A stretch of 57,684 nt of DNA, from NCBI GenBank assembly GCA_036495685.1, contig DASXMJ010000003.1, positions 1 to 57,684 of the forward strand. The letters run 5' to 3'. This stretch comes from Candidatus Binataceae bacterium (GTDB lineage Bacteria; Desulfobacterota; Binatia; Binatales; Binataceae). Below are positions 26,088-34,943 of this stretch, piece after piece (the stretch's first letter is position 1; every line of letters begins with the position of its first letter). Position numbers and translations under genes: made by a program. The notes beneath the pieces were generated by a model. The model saw only the letters and a program-made list of their open reading frames with translations. It had not been told where the DNA came from and searched no databases.

Positions 26088-27363
26088 AGTCCCTGAACTG
26101 GTCGAAACTCGAACACGCCGGCGACAGCAACACCGTGTCGCCGCGCCGCCCGATCCGCGCCGCCCGTTCGACCGCCTCCCCCAGAGTTGCAAACAGTTCC
26201 ACCTCAACTGCGCCGCTCACCGCAGCCGCAATCCGCTGGCGCGCCGCCCCGATAAGAATCGCGCGCCGCGCCTTGCGGCGCAGCGGCTCGATCAGCGGCG
26301 CGTAGTCTCCGCCCTTGTCGACTCCGCCCGCGATCAAGATGACCGGCGCGGGTACTGCATCAAGCGCCTCGACCACCGCGCCGACGTTGGTGCCTTTGGA
26401 ATCATCGATCCAGGTGATCCCGCCCTGCTCGCACACGAATTCAATTCGATGCGCCAACGGCTGGAAATCCGCCAGCGCCCGTTCGACAGCCTGGGGGTTG
26501 CAACCCATCGCAAGTGCGGCGGCCGCCGCCGCCATCGCGTTGACAAGGTTGTGTCGGCCCGGCAGCCTGAAATGCGCGAGGCTGATTCGTCCGGCAAAGT
26601 CGTTGATTGCGAACTCGAGCGCGCGTTCGCTGACCCAGATTGCCGATTTGCTTGCGGGGCGGGCAAGTCCAAACGCGATGACCCGCGCGCGGACCTCTCC
26701 GGCGAGCTTCCAGACATTGGGATCGTCGCGATTGAGAATGGCCCAGTCGTCGGACTCCTGATTTTCGAACAGGCGCGCTTTCGCGCGTCCGTATTCTTCC
26801 AGATCGCGGTAACGGTCGAAGTGATCGTCAGTCAAATTCAGATGCACGCCGACGTGGGGTCGAAAGGTTTCGATCCACTCGAGTTGAAAGCTCGAGATCT
26901 CGGCGTCGATCGCATCGTAGGCACCCTGCGCCGCTTCGATCAGCGGGGTGCCCAGGTTGCCGCCGACAAAAACCCTGCGCCCGTCGCCCTTGAGCATCTC
27001 GCCAAGCATGACCGTAACCGTGCTCTTGCCATTGGTCCCGGTCACCGCCGCGAGCGGGGCGCTGATGAAACGCGCCGCCAGTTCCACTTCACCGATGACG
27101 GTGAGTCCGCGCGCCACCGCTTCGCGCAGAAGAAGCGCATCGCGGGGCACGCCCGGACTGGTGACCACGAGTCCGACTCCAGCCAGCCACGCGGGATTGT
27201 CCTCGCCCAGGCAAACTTCTCCGGGCGGCAGCGATTTGCGATCGAGATCGCTCCTGCGATCGGTCAGGACGAGTTTGGCGCCACGCGCTGCGAGGAATCG
27301 CGCGGCGGCGATTCCGCTCGCGCCGAGCCCCACGACCATCGCGGTAACGCCCGCCAGCTTCAT
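26041..27363 (-). CDS. murD: UDP-N-acetylmuramoylalanine--D-glutamate ligase MurD
   Basis: The 440-residue Mur ligase has an N-terminal GLGASGIAAARFLAARGA dinucleotide-like loop, the P-loop VTGTNGKSTVTVML, the ISSFQLEW segment typical of MurD, NLTDDHFDRY, and the IDDSKGTN and SPACSSFDQFRDYAERG motifs. It adds D-Glu to UDP-MurNAc-L-Ala in the cytoplasm. It begins one base after mraY ends and overlaps ftsW at its own 3' end. Secure. Confidence 0.97.
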   Translation of the reverse strand: MKLAGVTAMVVGLGASGIAAARFLAARGAKLVLTDRRSDLDRKSLPPGEVCLGEDNPAWLAGVGLVVTSPGVPRDALLLREAVARGLTVIGEVELAARFISAPLAAVTGTNGKSTVTVMLGEMLKGDGRRVFVGGNLGTPLIEAAQGAYDAIDAEISSFQLEWIETFRPHVGVHLNLTDDHFDRYRDLEEYGRAKARLFENQESDDWAILNRDDPNVWKLAGEVRARVIAFGLARPASKSAIWVSERALEFAINDFAGRISLAHFRLPGRHNLVNAMAAAAAALAMGCNPQAVERALADFQPLAHRIEFVCEQGGITWIDDSKGTNVGAVVEALDAVPAPVILIAGGVDKGGDYAPLIEPLRRKARRAILIGAARQRIAAAVSGAVEVELFATLGEAVERAARIGRRGDTVLLSPACSSFDQFRDYAERGRVFKELVRAL

Positions 27364-27364
27364 C

Positions 27365-28444
27365 TCACCTGAGCTTGAGCGTGGACAGCGCGACCAGCGC
27401 GCAGACTATCGAGATGATCCAGAAACGCACCACCACGATGGTTTCCGGCCAACCCTTGAGTTCGTAGTGGTGATGCAGCGGTGCCATCCGAAAAACTCGG
27501 CGGTGCGTCAGCTTAAAGTAGTAGCGCTGGATGATTACCGAGATCGCCTCGATTACAAAGACTCCGCCCGCGATCACCAGCGCAAGTTCCTGCTTGGCCA
27601 GAATCGCGACCATACCGAGCGCCCCACCCAGCGACAACGCGCCCACATCTCCCATAATCATCGAGGCGGGATAGGCGTTGTACCAAAGAAACCCGAGCGA
27701 CGAGGCGATCAGCGACGCGCAAAATATCGCGACCTCGCCGACCCCGACCACGTGCGGAATCTGGAGATAGCTCGCGAACTTAAGGTTGCCGGCGACATAG
27801 CTGAACACCCAATAGGTGAACGACGTCGTCATGACGGGGCCGATTGCGAGCCCGTCAAGACCGTCGGTCAGATTGACCGCGTTCGAGCATCCCACGAGAA
27901 CCACCATCGCGAGCGGAACGTAACCCCACCACCTGAGGTCGGGGTGGGCATTCTTGAAGAACGGAACGGTAAGGTGGGTGTCGAAGTTCAGACCCAGGAA
28001 CAGGTAAGCAGATACGATGAACGCCAGTCCGAACAACAGCACCAGTTTGGCCGGCCCGCTCAGACCCAGACCCTTGCCGCGGCGCAGCTTCAGATAGTCG
28101 TCGGCGAAACCGACCGCGCCAAAGGTGACCGTGACCGCGATTGCGAGCCAAACATAGGGGTTGGCGAGATTTGCCAGCAGCAGGGTGGCGGACAGGGTCG
28201 CGGCGAGAATCAGCAAGCCGCCCATCGTGGGCGTGCCGGCCTTCTTCTGATGTGCCTGCGGGACCTCCTCACGGATGGTCTGCCCGATGCGCGCAGATCG
28301 AAAGCGCTCGATGAGCAGAGGACCCAGTGCGAGTGACAGCGCCAAAGCCGCCAGACCGGCCACCACTGAGCGGAAGGTTTCGTAGCGCAGTACGTTGAAG
28401 CCCGGATGGACCTTATGAAGCTGGTAGAGAAGCAGGTACAGCAT
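27365..28444 (-). CDS. mraY: phospho-N-acetylmuramoyl-pentapeptide transferase MraY
   Basis: The 359-residue membrane enzyme has about ten helices. Signature loops are GTPTMGGLLIL, the catalytic DD in GFADDYLKLRRGKGLGLSG, NAVNLTDGLDGLAIGP, and FRMAPLHHHYELKGW. It transfers phospho-MurNAc-pentapeptide to undecaprenyl phosphate, making lipid I. Its substrate requires MurF, yet murF is missing from the expected place between murE and mraY; only 28 bp separate these two genes. Secure identity. Confidence 0.97.
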   Translation of the reverse strand: MLYLLLYQLHKVHPGFNVLRYETFRSVVAGLAALALSLALGPLLIERFRSARIGQTIREEVPQAHQKKAGTPTMGGLLILAATLSATLLLANLANPYVWLAIAVTVTFGAVGFADDYLKLRRGKGLGLSGPAKLVLLFGLAFIVSAYLFLGLNFDTHLTVPFFKNAHPDLRWWGYVPLAMVVLVGCSNAVNLTDGLDGLAIGPVMTTSFTYWVFSYVAGNLKFASYLQIPHVVGVGEVAIFCASLIASSLGFLWYNAYPASMIMGDVGALSLGGALGMVAILAKQELALVIAGGVFVIEAISVIIQRYYFKLTHRRVFRMAPLHHHYELKGWPETIVVVRFWIISIVCALVALSTLKLR

Positions 28445-28472
28445 CGTTCAACGCACGCGGTATGAGCCGCGG

Positions 28473-29993
28473 TCATTTTGCTTGGGCGGAGAGTTCCGCT
28501 GCAATTTCGCGCACCACTTCGCGATCATCGAAGTGAATTACTCTGGAACCGAGCAGCTGATAGTTCTCGTGCCCTTTCCCGGCGACCACCACGGTGTCGC
28601 CCGCGCTTGCGATCTCCATGCCTCGTTTGATCGCCGCACGCCGATCGGGTTCCACCAAATAGCCGCCGCCGGAGGCAGATTCTTTCACGCGCGTGCGCCC
28701 GCCGTTCTCGAGGCCAGTTTCGATCTCGGCGATTATCGCCAGTGGCTGCTCGCTACGCGGATTGTCCGAAGTTACGATCGGGACGTCAGCCAGGCGCGCC
28801 GCGATAGCGCCCATCAGCGGGCGTTTGCCGCGATCGCGATCCCCGCCGCATCCGAAGACGCAGATGATTTTGCCGGGCGTCAGCTTGCGCACGGTGCGAA
28901 GCACCGCCTCCAGTGCGTCGGGCTTGTGCGCATAGTCGACCAGCACGTTCACCCCGGGTCGCGTCTTAATGGCCTCCATCCTGCCGGGGGCCCCCAGGCA
29001 TCGCCGCGCTCCCTCCTCCACCGCACCAGGTTCGATGCCCAGGGCCACCGACAGAGCGGAGGCCCCCAACATGTTCAAAAGATTCGGTTCGCCCAGCAAC
29101 GGCGACGAGATCGCTACCCTGTGGCCCAACGCCGAAACAGTCGCCCGGATTCCCGAGAGGTCAGCCGCAAAATCGATGGGATGCACATCGCACGCGGGGG
29201 TAAGACCGAAGCTCACCGTGCGTCCCGCGACCATATCGAGAATGCGTCGCCCGTGTGGATCGTCGCCGCACGCGACGGTCACGGTATCGGTGCGGCGGCT
29301 GTGCGGGAGGATCTCCGTAAACAGACGCAGCTTGGCGGCGAAGTAACTTTCGATACTTCCGTGATAGTCGAGATGGTCGCGTCCGAGATTGGTGAACAAG
29401 CAGGCGCGAAAGTTAAGGCAGTCCACGCGGCCCTCGGCAATTCCGATCGAGGATACTTCGGCCACCGCGATACGCACGCCCTCGCGTTCCATCTCGGCGA
29501 GTGAAGATTCCAAGTCCACCGACTCGGGTGTAGTCAGTCCGCTCTGCAGCTTGCGCTCCCCGATGAAGATCCCAATGGTTCCGATGATGCCGGTGGGACG
29601 GCCGGCGGCCTCGAAAATCGATTGCAGCAGGTAGGTGGTCGTAGTCTTGCCGCTGGTGCCGGTGATACCGACCAGGTCAATTCGTTCGCTGGGCGTCTTG
29701 AAGAACCGCGAGGCGGCCGCGCCCATCAGTCGGCGCGGCCGCTCACTTCGCACTATGGTCGCCGCAGCGCGGGCGGTTCCACCATCACCACCCCTCACCA
29801 CCACCGCCCTGACGCCGCGGTTTAATGCGTCGCCTAGATGCGCACGCCGCGCTTGCGGATCCCGCGCCAGCGAGAAAAACAGGTCGCCCGGAGCGGACCT
29901 ACGTGAATCGTAACTGAGACCGCCAACCTCAACCTCCGCATCACCCTTGATTTCCTCGTAGTCCAGCCCGGCCAGCAGACTTCCGAGCTTCAC
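28473..29993 (-). CDS. murE: UDP-MurNAc-tripeptide ligase MurE, meso-diaminopimelate type
   Basis: The 506-residue ligase has an N-terminal VGGLSYDSRRSAPGDLFFSL substrate domain, the P-loop GITGTSGKTTTTYLL, NLGRDHLDYHGS, and the C-terminal VTSDNPRSEQP motif. DNPR at this place is the accepted mark of enzymes that add meso-diaminopimelate rather than lysine. So the organism probably has A1-gamma type peptidoglycan. It overlaps ftsI by 4 bp and is followed directly by mraY, where most clusters carry murF. Its length leaves no room for a MurE-MurF fusion. Confidence 0.96.
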   Translation of the reverse strand: MKLGSLLAGLDYEEIKGDAEVEVGGLSYDSRRSAPGDLFFSLARDPQARRAHLGDALNRGVRAVVVRGGDGGTARAAATIVRSERPRRLMGAAASRFFKTPSERIDLVGITGTSGKTTTTYLLQSIFEAAGRPTGIIGTIGIFIGERKLQSGLTTPESVDLESSLAEMEREGVRIAVAEVSSIGIAEGRVDCLNFRACLFTNLGRDHLDYHGSIESYFAAKLRLFTEILPHSRRTDTVTVACGDDPHGRRILDMVAGRTVSFGLTPACDVHPIDFAADLSGIRATVSALGHRVAISSPLLGEPNLLNMLGASALSVALGIEPGAVEEGARRCLGAPGRMEAIKTRPGVNVLVDYAHKPDALEAVLRTVRKLTPGKIICVFGCGGDRDRGKRPLMGAIAARLADVPIVTSDNPRSEQPLAIIAEIETGLENGGRTRVKESASGGGYLVEPDRRAAIKRGMEIASAGDTVVVAGKGHENYQLLGSRVIHFDDREVVREIAAELSAQAK

Positions 29994-32038
29994 CTCCTAC
30001 TACTCCTTGCCGGTTGTGCGGGTCGCGTAGCCGCAGCTGCCGGCCGCGCGGCGTCTGCGAGGACGGATCCCAGCGTTAGTTTGATCGAGCCGCGACTGAG
30101 TGGCGCTCCGGCCGCGGGTCGCTGAGCCATTACGTAACCGTCGCCTTTGACCTCGAGCATCATGCCGAGCCCTCGCGCGACCTGCAGTGCCGCGCGCAGA
30201 CTCAGGCCAATGAAATTTGGCGTGGTCGGAGATTTCGATCCAGTAAGCGCCGGAATGGAATCGCCCGGATCGGGAGCGTTCACCGGCGCGAGCTGATGGC
30301 GGCCGCCCTTGGCGGCGGGCAGCGGAAATAGGCTGGCGATGTCGTAGTCGGGCGCAGCGGTCGGCGTGATGTTGAGGTCGCGCGCCGCGCCGGCCGCAAT
30401 CTGGCTGAACACTGGAGCCGCGTAGAGGCCGCCGAAATGACCGTGACCGACGTCGTATAGCACCACGAGTATTAGCAGCCGCGGATCGTCAGCTGGCAAG
30501 AACCCGACGAAGGAGCACACGTGCCGGTTCTGAAAATACCCGCCATTGGGATTCACCATTTGCGCGGTGCCGGTTTTGCCCGCGACCACGAACCCGTCGA
30601 CCTTGGCACGATGTGCGGTCCCGTTCGCGCCATTCACCGGATTGCGCAGAAGCTGGTTCATCTCATGCGCGATGTCCGGCGGGATGGCGCGGCGCATGAC
30701 CTGCGGCGTATGGCGCAAGATCACATTGCCCTGGACATCGTATGCCGCCTTGACCACGTAGGGACGCACAATAAGTCCGCCGTTGGCGATCGCGGCATAC
30801 GCAACTGCGAGCTGCATCGGCGTAACGCCTACGCCCTGTCCGAAACCGTGGTTGGCGAGATCGATCTCGCGCCAGCTCGACGGCTTCATGATAAGACCCG
30901 CCGCTTCGCCGGGCAGATCGATGCCGGTGCGAAAACCGAGGCCGAAGGCGTGCATACCGTTGTAGAAGCGGTCGGCGCCGAGGGTCAGCGCAATCTTGGC
31001 GGCGCAGATATTGGATGAGACCTCGATGATTCCACCGAGGTCGAGGACGCCGTGCCTGGCGTCATCGTGGATGGTGCGATGATCGATGGTCCACTTGCCA
31101 TTCTCGCAATAGAACTGCTTATGCGGCGTAATCGCTCGGTCGGCGAGCGCGATCGAAGCGAGAATCCCTTTCATCGTGGAACCCGGCTCGAAGGCATCCT
31201 GCACCGCGGGATTGTGAAGCCGGTCGTGGAGCTCGGAAGGATCGGCGCTCACGTTGGCGAGGGCGAGTACTTCGCCGGTGAACGGGTCGAGCACGATGGC
31301 GGCGCCGCGTTTGGCACCGCTCTGCTCGACTTGGGTGGCCAGCTGAGTCTCGGCAAGCGACTGGATCGATGCGTCGATCGTCAGCTCGAGCTGGGCGCCA
31401 GGCTCGGGCGATTTGAGCGCGAGGGGACTGTCCAGAATCGGGTGCCCGAGCGCATCGTGATAGAAATTCAAGGTGACCGGCTCGCCGCGCACCAGTCTGT
31501 CGTATTCAAGTTCAAGGCCGGAGAGCCCCTGACCGTCCATCCCCGCCAGCCCAACCACCGCCGCGGCCAGGTTGCTCTCCGGGTAGAAGCGCCGGTATTC
31601 ACTCACCGCGCCGACGCCATCGATGCCGAGGGCTTCGGCGGCTTGTGCCTTATCCACGTCAATCCGCCGCTCCAGCCACACGAACGGCGAAGGCTTTCTG
31701 AGCCTGGTCTCGAGGTCCGCCGGGGTCATGGCAAGCACAGCGGCAAGCCTGGCGCGGTCGCGCGCGGTTGAAGAATCGAAGACCCGATGGGGATGCGCGT
31801 AAACCGAGCGGGTCTCTGCCGACAGCGCCAGCGGCTCGCCCTGGCGATCGACCAGCGGGCCTCGCACCGCCGCCAGTTGCATAGCTGCCGTGTGCTCGTT
31901 GCGCGCGAGCGAGTTGAGGCGCGGCCCGTCGAAGGTGACCAGTACAATCAGGCGAAGTACCGCAACCACGAAAAGTGCCGCCAACGCCAGGGTAAGCCAT
32001 CCGACACGCGCACGCCGCTGTTTGAAAGCGAGGTTCAC
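29990..32038 (-). CDS. ftsI: septal transpeptidase FtsI (PBP3) with C-terminal PASTA domain
   Basis: The 682-residue class B penicillin-binding protein has one N-terminal membrane helix (about 14-36), a dimerisation domain with RGPLVDRQGEPLALS, and the transpeptidase domain. The catalytic motifs are all present: SxxK in PGSTMKGI, SxN in VSSNICA, and KTG in VAGKTGTAQM. A single PASTA domain follows near residues 590-650 (FIGLSLRAALQVARGLGMML... GYVMAQRPAAGAPL), then an Ala/Arg/Pro tail. It cross-links septal peptidoglycan with FtsW. PASTA on FtsI is more usual in Gram-positives and some deep lineages than in Proteobacteria. It overlaps both ftsL and murE by 4 bp. Confidence 0.96.
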   Translation of the reverse strand: MNLAFKQRRARVGWLTLALAALFVVAVLRLIVLVTFDGPRLNSLARNEHTAAMQLAAVRGPLVDRQGEPLALSAETRSVYAHPHRVFDSSTARDRARLAAVLAMTPADLETRLRKPSPFVWLERRIDVDKAQAAEALGIDGVGAVSEYRRFYPESNLAAAVVGLAGMDGQGLSGLELEYDRLVRGEPVTLNFYHDALGHPILDSPLALKSPEPGAQLELTIDASIQSLAETQLATQVEQSGAKRGAAIVLDPFTGEVLALANVSADPSELHDRLHNPAVQDAFEPGSTMKGILASIALADRAITPHKQFYCENGKWTIDHRTIHDDARHGVLDLGGIIEVSSNICAAKIALTLGADRFYNGMHAFGLGFRTGIDLPGEAAGLIMKPSSWREIDLANHGFGQGVGVTPMQLAVAYAAIANGGLIVRPYVVKAAYDVQGNVILRHTPQVMRRAIPPDIAHEMNQLLRNPVNGANGTAHRAKVDGFVVAGKTGTAQMVNPNGGYFQNRHVCSFVGFLPADDPRLLILVVLYDVGHGHFGGLYAAPVFSQIAAGAARDLNITPTAAPDYDIASLFPLPAAKGGRHQLAPVNAPDPGDSIPALTGSKSPTTPNFIGLSLRAALQVARGLGMMLEVKGDGYVMAQRPAAGAPLSRGSIKLTLGSVLADAARPAAAATRPAQPARSSRR

Positions 32039-32322
32039 GGCACCAGCACAACCTGTCCGGGCGCGGGCGGCGCGAGATGATAGCCCGCAGCGCGCGAGCG
32101 CAAGCGTTGGTGGGAAGACAACTCGGCGACCTTGAGCCGCAGCGAGCGATTCTGATCTTCGAGGTGCGCAATCTCGTCGTTAAGCACCGAAAGCCGGTAG
32201 CCTTCGCGTGTGGCCTCGAGACGTGTCATCAGAGTGGTAAAGCCAAGAATCGCGATGCCGATCAGCAGGATGGCGGGTACGAGCTTTGAAGGCGCTTTGC
32301 TCGGTCGTATTCGCTGATTCAT
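32035..32322 (-). CDS. ftsL: cell division protein FtsL
   Basis: The 95-residue bitopic protein is called from size, position and architecture. It has a short basic cytoplasmic part, a membrane helix (LVPAILLIGIAILGFTTLM, about 14-32), then a periplasmic heptad-like coiled coil (YRLSVLNDEIAHLEDQNRSLRLKVAEL). FtsL pairs with FtsB and FtsQ and activates FtsWI. It sits between rsmH and ftsI, overlapping each by 4 bases. Sequence conservation in this family is low, but the context makes it near certain. Confidence 0.92.
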   Translation of the reverse strand: MNQRIRPSKAPSKLVPAILLIGIAILGFTTLMTRLEATREGYRLSVLNDEIAHLEDQNRSLRLKVAELSSHQRLRSRAAGYHLAPPAPGQVVLVP

Positions 32323-33239
32323 CGCGCCACCCTTTCAAGACCTCGCAGCCGCGCGCTGCGCGCGCGCGGGTTGGAAGCTACTTCGGAGTCTGCGGGCTTC
32401 ATCACCTTGCGAGTTGTCAACGCGAAACTTTCGCCGCGTGCGAGCGCCCGCATGCGTTCCTTGACCGCGCGGTCTTCCAGCGAATGGTATGCGATAACCG
32501 CCATTCGTCCGCCGGCGGAGAGCAACGCGGGTGCTGATTCGAGGAACGCCGCCAGGCTCTCCAGCTCGCGGTTCACCGCGATCCGGAGCGCCTGGAAGGT
32601 GCGGGTCGCGGGATGGACGCCGCCAGCGCGGCGCGAGCCCAGCACGCGCTCCACGATTGCGCGCAATTCGGCGGTCGTCTCGATGGGCCGGCGTCGGCGT
32701 GCGTCGATTATCGAACGCGCAATTCGACGAGCGGCGCGCTCCTCGCCCCAGTGATGAAGGAGATTGGCGAGGTCGGCTTCCGTCTCTTCGTTCACGAGAT
32801 CATAGGCACGCAGCGGCTGGGAACGATCCATCCGCATATCGAGCGGGCCGTCGAAGCGGAAGCTGAATCCGCGCGCGGGATCATCGAGTGCAAAACTCGA
32901 CATGCCGAGATCCGCGACAATCGCGTCGACCGCTTCGACCCCACATTCCTGCACAACCGCCGCCAAGTCGCTGAAATCGGCGTGCCGGAGCCTCACGCGA
33001 GTCCCGAACGATTCCAGCCGATCGCGTGCGAGCGCAAGCGCATCGAGGTCGCGATCGATTCCGATCAACTGCGCATCGGTCGCCGCCAGCAGCGCGGCCG
33101 CGTGCCCCCCGGTACCCACCGTGGCATCGACGACGACGCGCGGTCCGTGCGCACACAGCAAATCGCGCACCTCTCCCACCATCACCGGCACATGCATCCG
33201 GGCCGTCGCGCCGTCGTCGTGTTTCACAGCCAAATTCAT
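32319..33239 (-). CDS. rsmH: 16S rRNA (cytosine1402-N4)-methyltransferase RsmH
   Basis: From the ATG at 33239 the product has 306 residues; the frame is open 50 codons upstream into mraZ, but that part is unlike the family. HVPVMVGEVRDLL opens the typical start, then VVDATVGTGGHAAALL (SAM loop I), GIDRDLDALALARDRL, VDAIVADLGMSSFALDD and FRFDGPLDMRMD (ARGFSFR region), and HPATRTFQALRIAVNREL. The enzyme methylates C1402 of 16S rRNA in the small subunit, tuning decoding. It follows mraZ by 5 bp, the standard order. Confidence 0.97.
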   Translation of the reverse strand: MNLAVKHDDGATARMHVPVMVGEVRDLLCAHGPRVVVDATVGTGGHAAALLAATDAQLIGIDRDLDALALARDRLESFGTRVRLRHADFSDLAAVVQECGVEAVDAIVADLGMSSFALDDPARGFSFRFDGPLDMRMDRSQPLRAYDLVNEETEADLANLLHHWGEERAARRIARSIIDARRRRPIETTAELRAIVERVLGSRRAGGVHPATRTFQALRIAVNRELESLAAFLESAPALLSAGGRMAVIAYHSLEDRAVKERMRALARGESFALTTRKVMKPADSEVASNPRARSARLRGLERVAR

Positions 33240-33244
33240 CGCGT

Positions 33245-33694
33245 CTAGAGGTTGAGCTTTTCGAAAAACGCCGGATCTTGAACTTCCTCTTCCGTAGCGC
33301 GCAGTACTCGCTCGAGGACCTGCCTGTCCCACAGTTGAAAATGATCGCGGCGCGCCGAGAAAGTCACGTCGCGACCGATCCGGGCCCATTCGCGCAACTT
33401 GGAGGGGATAAGAATGCGGCCCTGGCGATCGACCGGAACTTCCTGCGCCCCGGAGATAAAGAAGGTCTCAAATTTTTGCACGCCCGGATCGAACTGCCCG
33501 CGGGTCGCGAACTTCGCGACCACTGCGTCCCATTCACGCGGTGGATACAGCTCAAGACAGCGTTCGCGAGTGAAAAAGAAGTTGGTGATAAACAAGCGCT
33601 CATGGCCTTCACGCTGGAGGACCTCACGGAAGCGCGCGGGAATGCTGACGCGCCCTTTTTCGTCGATCGCGTGGTCAAATCGACCGCTGAACAC
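33245..33694 (-). CDS. mraZ: transcriptional regulator MraZ
   Basis: I chose the GTG at 33694 because GGGAGG lies 6 bases upstream and because VFSGRFDHAIDEKGRVSIPARF matches the canonical MraZ start. A longer frame to 33727 would begin inside the operator. The 149-residue protein has two AbrB-like swapped-hairpin repeats: DEKGRVSIPARFRE near residue 10 and DRQGRILIPSKLREWA near 88. MraZ binds repeated boxes before its own gene and represses the division cluster. Three such boxes with 10-bp spacing are present at 33713-33737, which strongly supports this autoregulation. Confidence 0.96.
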   Translation of the reverse strand: MFSGRFDHAIDEKGRVSIPARFREVLQREGHERLFITNFFFTRERCLELYPPREWDAVVAKFATRGQFDPGVQKFETFFISGAQEVPVDRQGRILIPSKLREWARIGRDVTFSARRDHFQLWDRQVLERVLRATEEEVQDPAFFEKLNL

Positions 33695-33712
33695 CGCAGG
33701 CCTCCCTAGAGA

Positions 33713-33737
33713 CCCACAATATCCCACCGTCTACCAC
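33713..33737 (-). promoter_or_regulatory. three MraZ boxes at exact 10-bp spacing
   Basis: On the minus strand three copies of GTGGT/GTGGG/GTGGG occur with a period of exactly 10 bp (33733-33737, 33723-33727, 33713-33717). Direct repeats of TGGGN with about one helical turn between them are the known MraZ target. They overlap the -10 box and spacer of the cluster promoter. Confidence 0.8.
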
Positions 33738-33746
33738 CAAGGTCAA
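33718..33746 (-). promoter_or_regulatory. promoter of the mraZ-ftsZ cluster
   Basis: TTGACC (33746-33741) and GATATT (33723-33718), read on the minus strand, are 17 bp apart. Initiation would fall near 33711, only about 17 bases before the mraZ GTG. The MraZ boxes cover the spacer, the -10 and the start point, so MraZ binding should block initiation directly. Confidence 0.65.
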
Positions 33747-34068
33747 GTAAGACTGTGATGGCTAGCGAAAAACAGACTACCGACACCACCACGTGCTATG
33801 GCGAATGAAAAGCGAAGCTCAGCGCGCCGCGAACGAAGCTCTCAATCGATGAGAAGTGCCGAGACATCTCAAGCGCTGGTTTTTGCGAGCCTTCTCCAAG
33901 TTGTCGGGGCTTCAAGAATTTCGGTTCCCTGCGGCGTCCCCAACTGCCAGTTTGCTGCAGCGTAAGAACATCTTTCTTGACAGGGCGCTGTCTCATTAGG
34001 GAAACTCGCGCGGGCTTCCGTTGTTATAGCCGAGTTTCTGGGACCGAGAGCGGAGAGGGGATCAAATA
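33747..34068. other. 322-bp divergent intergenic region
   Basis: It lies between the mraZ promoter and the plus-strand exported-protein gene. No gene is credible on either strand. A TTGACA at 33977-33982 is present but has no good -10 partner at the right distance. The right end holds the ribosome site GAGAGGGG before the ATG at 34069. Confidence 0.4.
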
Positions 34069-34875
34069 ATGACTGGACGAGCTTGGTTGCGTACCGCGAT
34101 TGTGATCGCGGCTGGAGCGGTGCTTGCGGTGGGGCTGACCAGTCCGGCCGCCTATTCGCGGGCCAAGAAGAAGGAGCCCACTCCCACCGAAACCCCAACG
34201 CCAACCGCCACGCCAACGCCCGAAGCCAAGGTCTGGAATTTCGACCAGGACAAGGCCCATGCGATAGCGGAAGGCTGGACCGCCGTGGAAGGAGAGTGGG
34301 AGGTCATCCCGGATCCCACTGCCCCAAGCCAGCCCAATACTTATGGCCTGCCGGCTGGCCGCACCATGAGCTCTTTACTGCACGCATTGAATTACAATCT
34401 GTTGACCGTCCTGACCGACAAGACCGAATACGACGACTTCACGCTGGAGGCGTCGTTCAAGTCGGCGGGCGGACGGTTCGACTGCTCGGGTGGACTGATT
34501 TTCCGGTACGTGGACGCACAGAATTTCTACGTGCTATCGGCGGGCTGCCCCAGTGATTATTTCGCACTTTCGCGCATGACCGCTGGCAAGCTTGAAAATC
34601 TCAAACAGCAGGTGGTGCCGACGGACAAGGACACCTGGTACAAGCTTAAGGTCTGGGCGCAAGGCAGTCACCTTACATGCTACGACGACAACAAAATGAT
34701 CTTTGATGTGGACGACGCGAAGATCGCCAAGGGACGGATCGGGTTGTGGGCGAGTGATGACTCGCAAGCGCGTTTTGATGATGTGACGCTGACGCTGCCG
34801 TTGGCCAGCACTTCGGCCGCCGCCGCACCACCCCCTCCTCCCCCGCTGCCCCCGCTACCTTCGCCGCCGCATTGA
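34069..34875 (+). CDS. exported protein with LamG/DUF1080-like domain
   Basis: The 268-residue protein has a signal peptide (AIVIAAGAVLAVGLTSPAAYS, about 9-29), then a TPTxTPT-rich linker (PTPTETPTPTATPTPE) and a beta-rich domain of about 185 residues starting VWNFDQDKAHAIAEGWTA. GGLIFRYVDAQNFYVLSAG and KGRIGLWASDDSQARFDDVTL are the strands usually seen in DUF1080 / concanavalin-like domains, which bind sugars or form surface modules. The tail is proline-rich (APPPPPPLPPLPSPP). GAGGGG lies 8 bases before the ATG. Two cysteines, in DCSGG and SAGCPSD, could pair. No catalytic residues are identified. Probably periplasmic or surface-attached. Confidence 0.7.
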   Translation: MTGRAWLRTAIVIAAGAVLAVGLTSPAAYSRAKKKEPTPTETPTPTATPTPEAKVWNFDQDKAHAIAEGWTAVEGEWEVIPDPTAPSQPNTYGLPAGRTMSSLLHALNYNLLTVLTDKTEYDDFTLEASFKSAGGRFDCSGGLIFRYVDAQNFYVLSAGCPSDYFALSRMTAGKLENLKQQVVPTDKDTWYKLKVWAQGSHLTCYDDNKMIFDVDDAKIAKGRIGLWASDDSQARFDDVTLTLPLASTSAAAAPPPPPPLPPLPSPPH

Positions 34876-34895
34876 CAAATCTGTTCAGCGACGCG

Positions 34896-34926
34896 GGCGG
34901 GACGCCTTGAATCAAGGCGTCCCGCC
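34896..34926. terminator. 14-bp perfect hairpin after the exported-protein gene
   Basis: GGCGGGACGCCTTG and its exact complement CAAGGCGTCCCGCC are separated by 3 bases, starting 20 bp past the stop. Such a stable stem is typical of transcript ends. A T-run is lacking on both strands, so release may need Rho or the stem may just protect the 3' end. Confidence 0.6.
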
Positions 34927-34943
34927 ACCTAACCTCACTGTAG

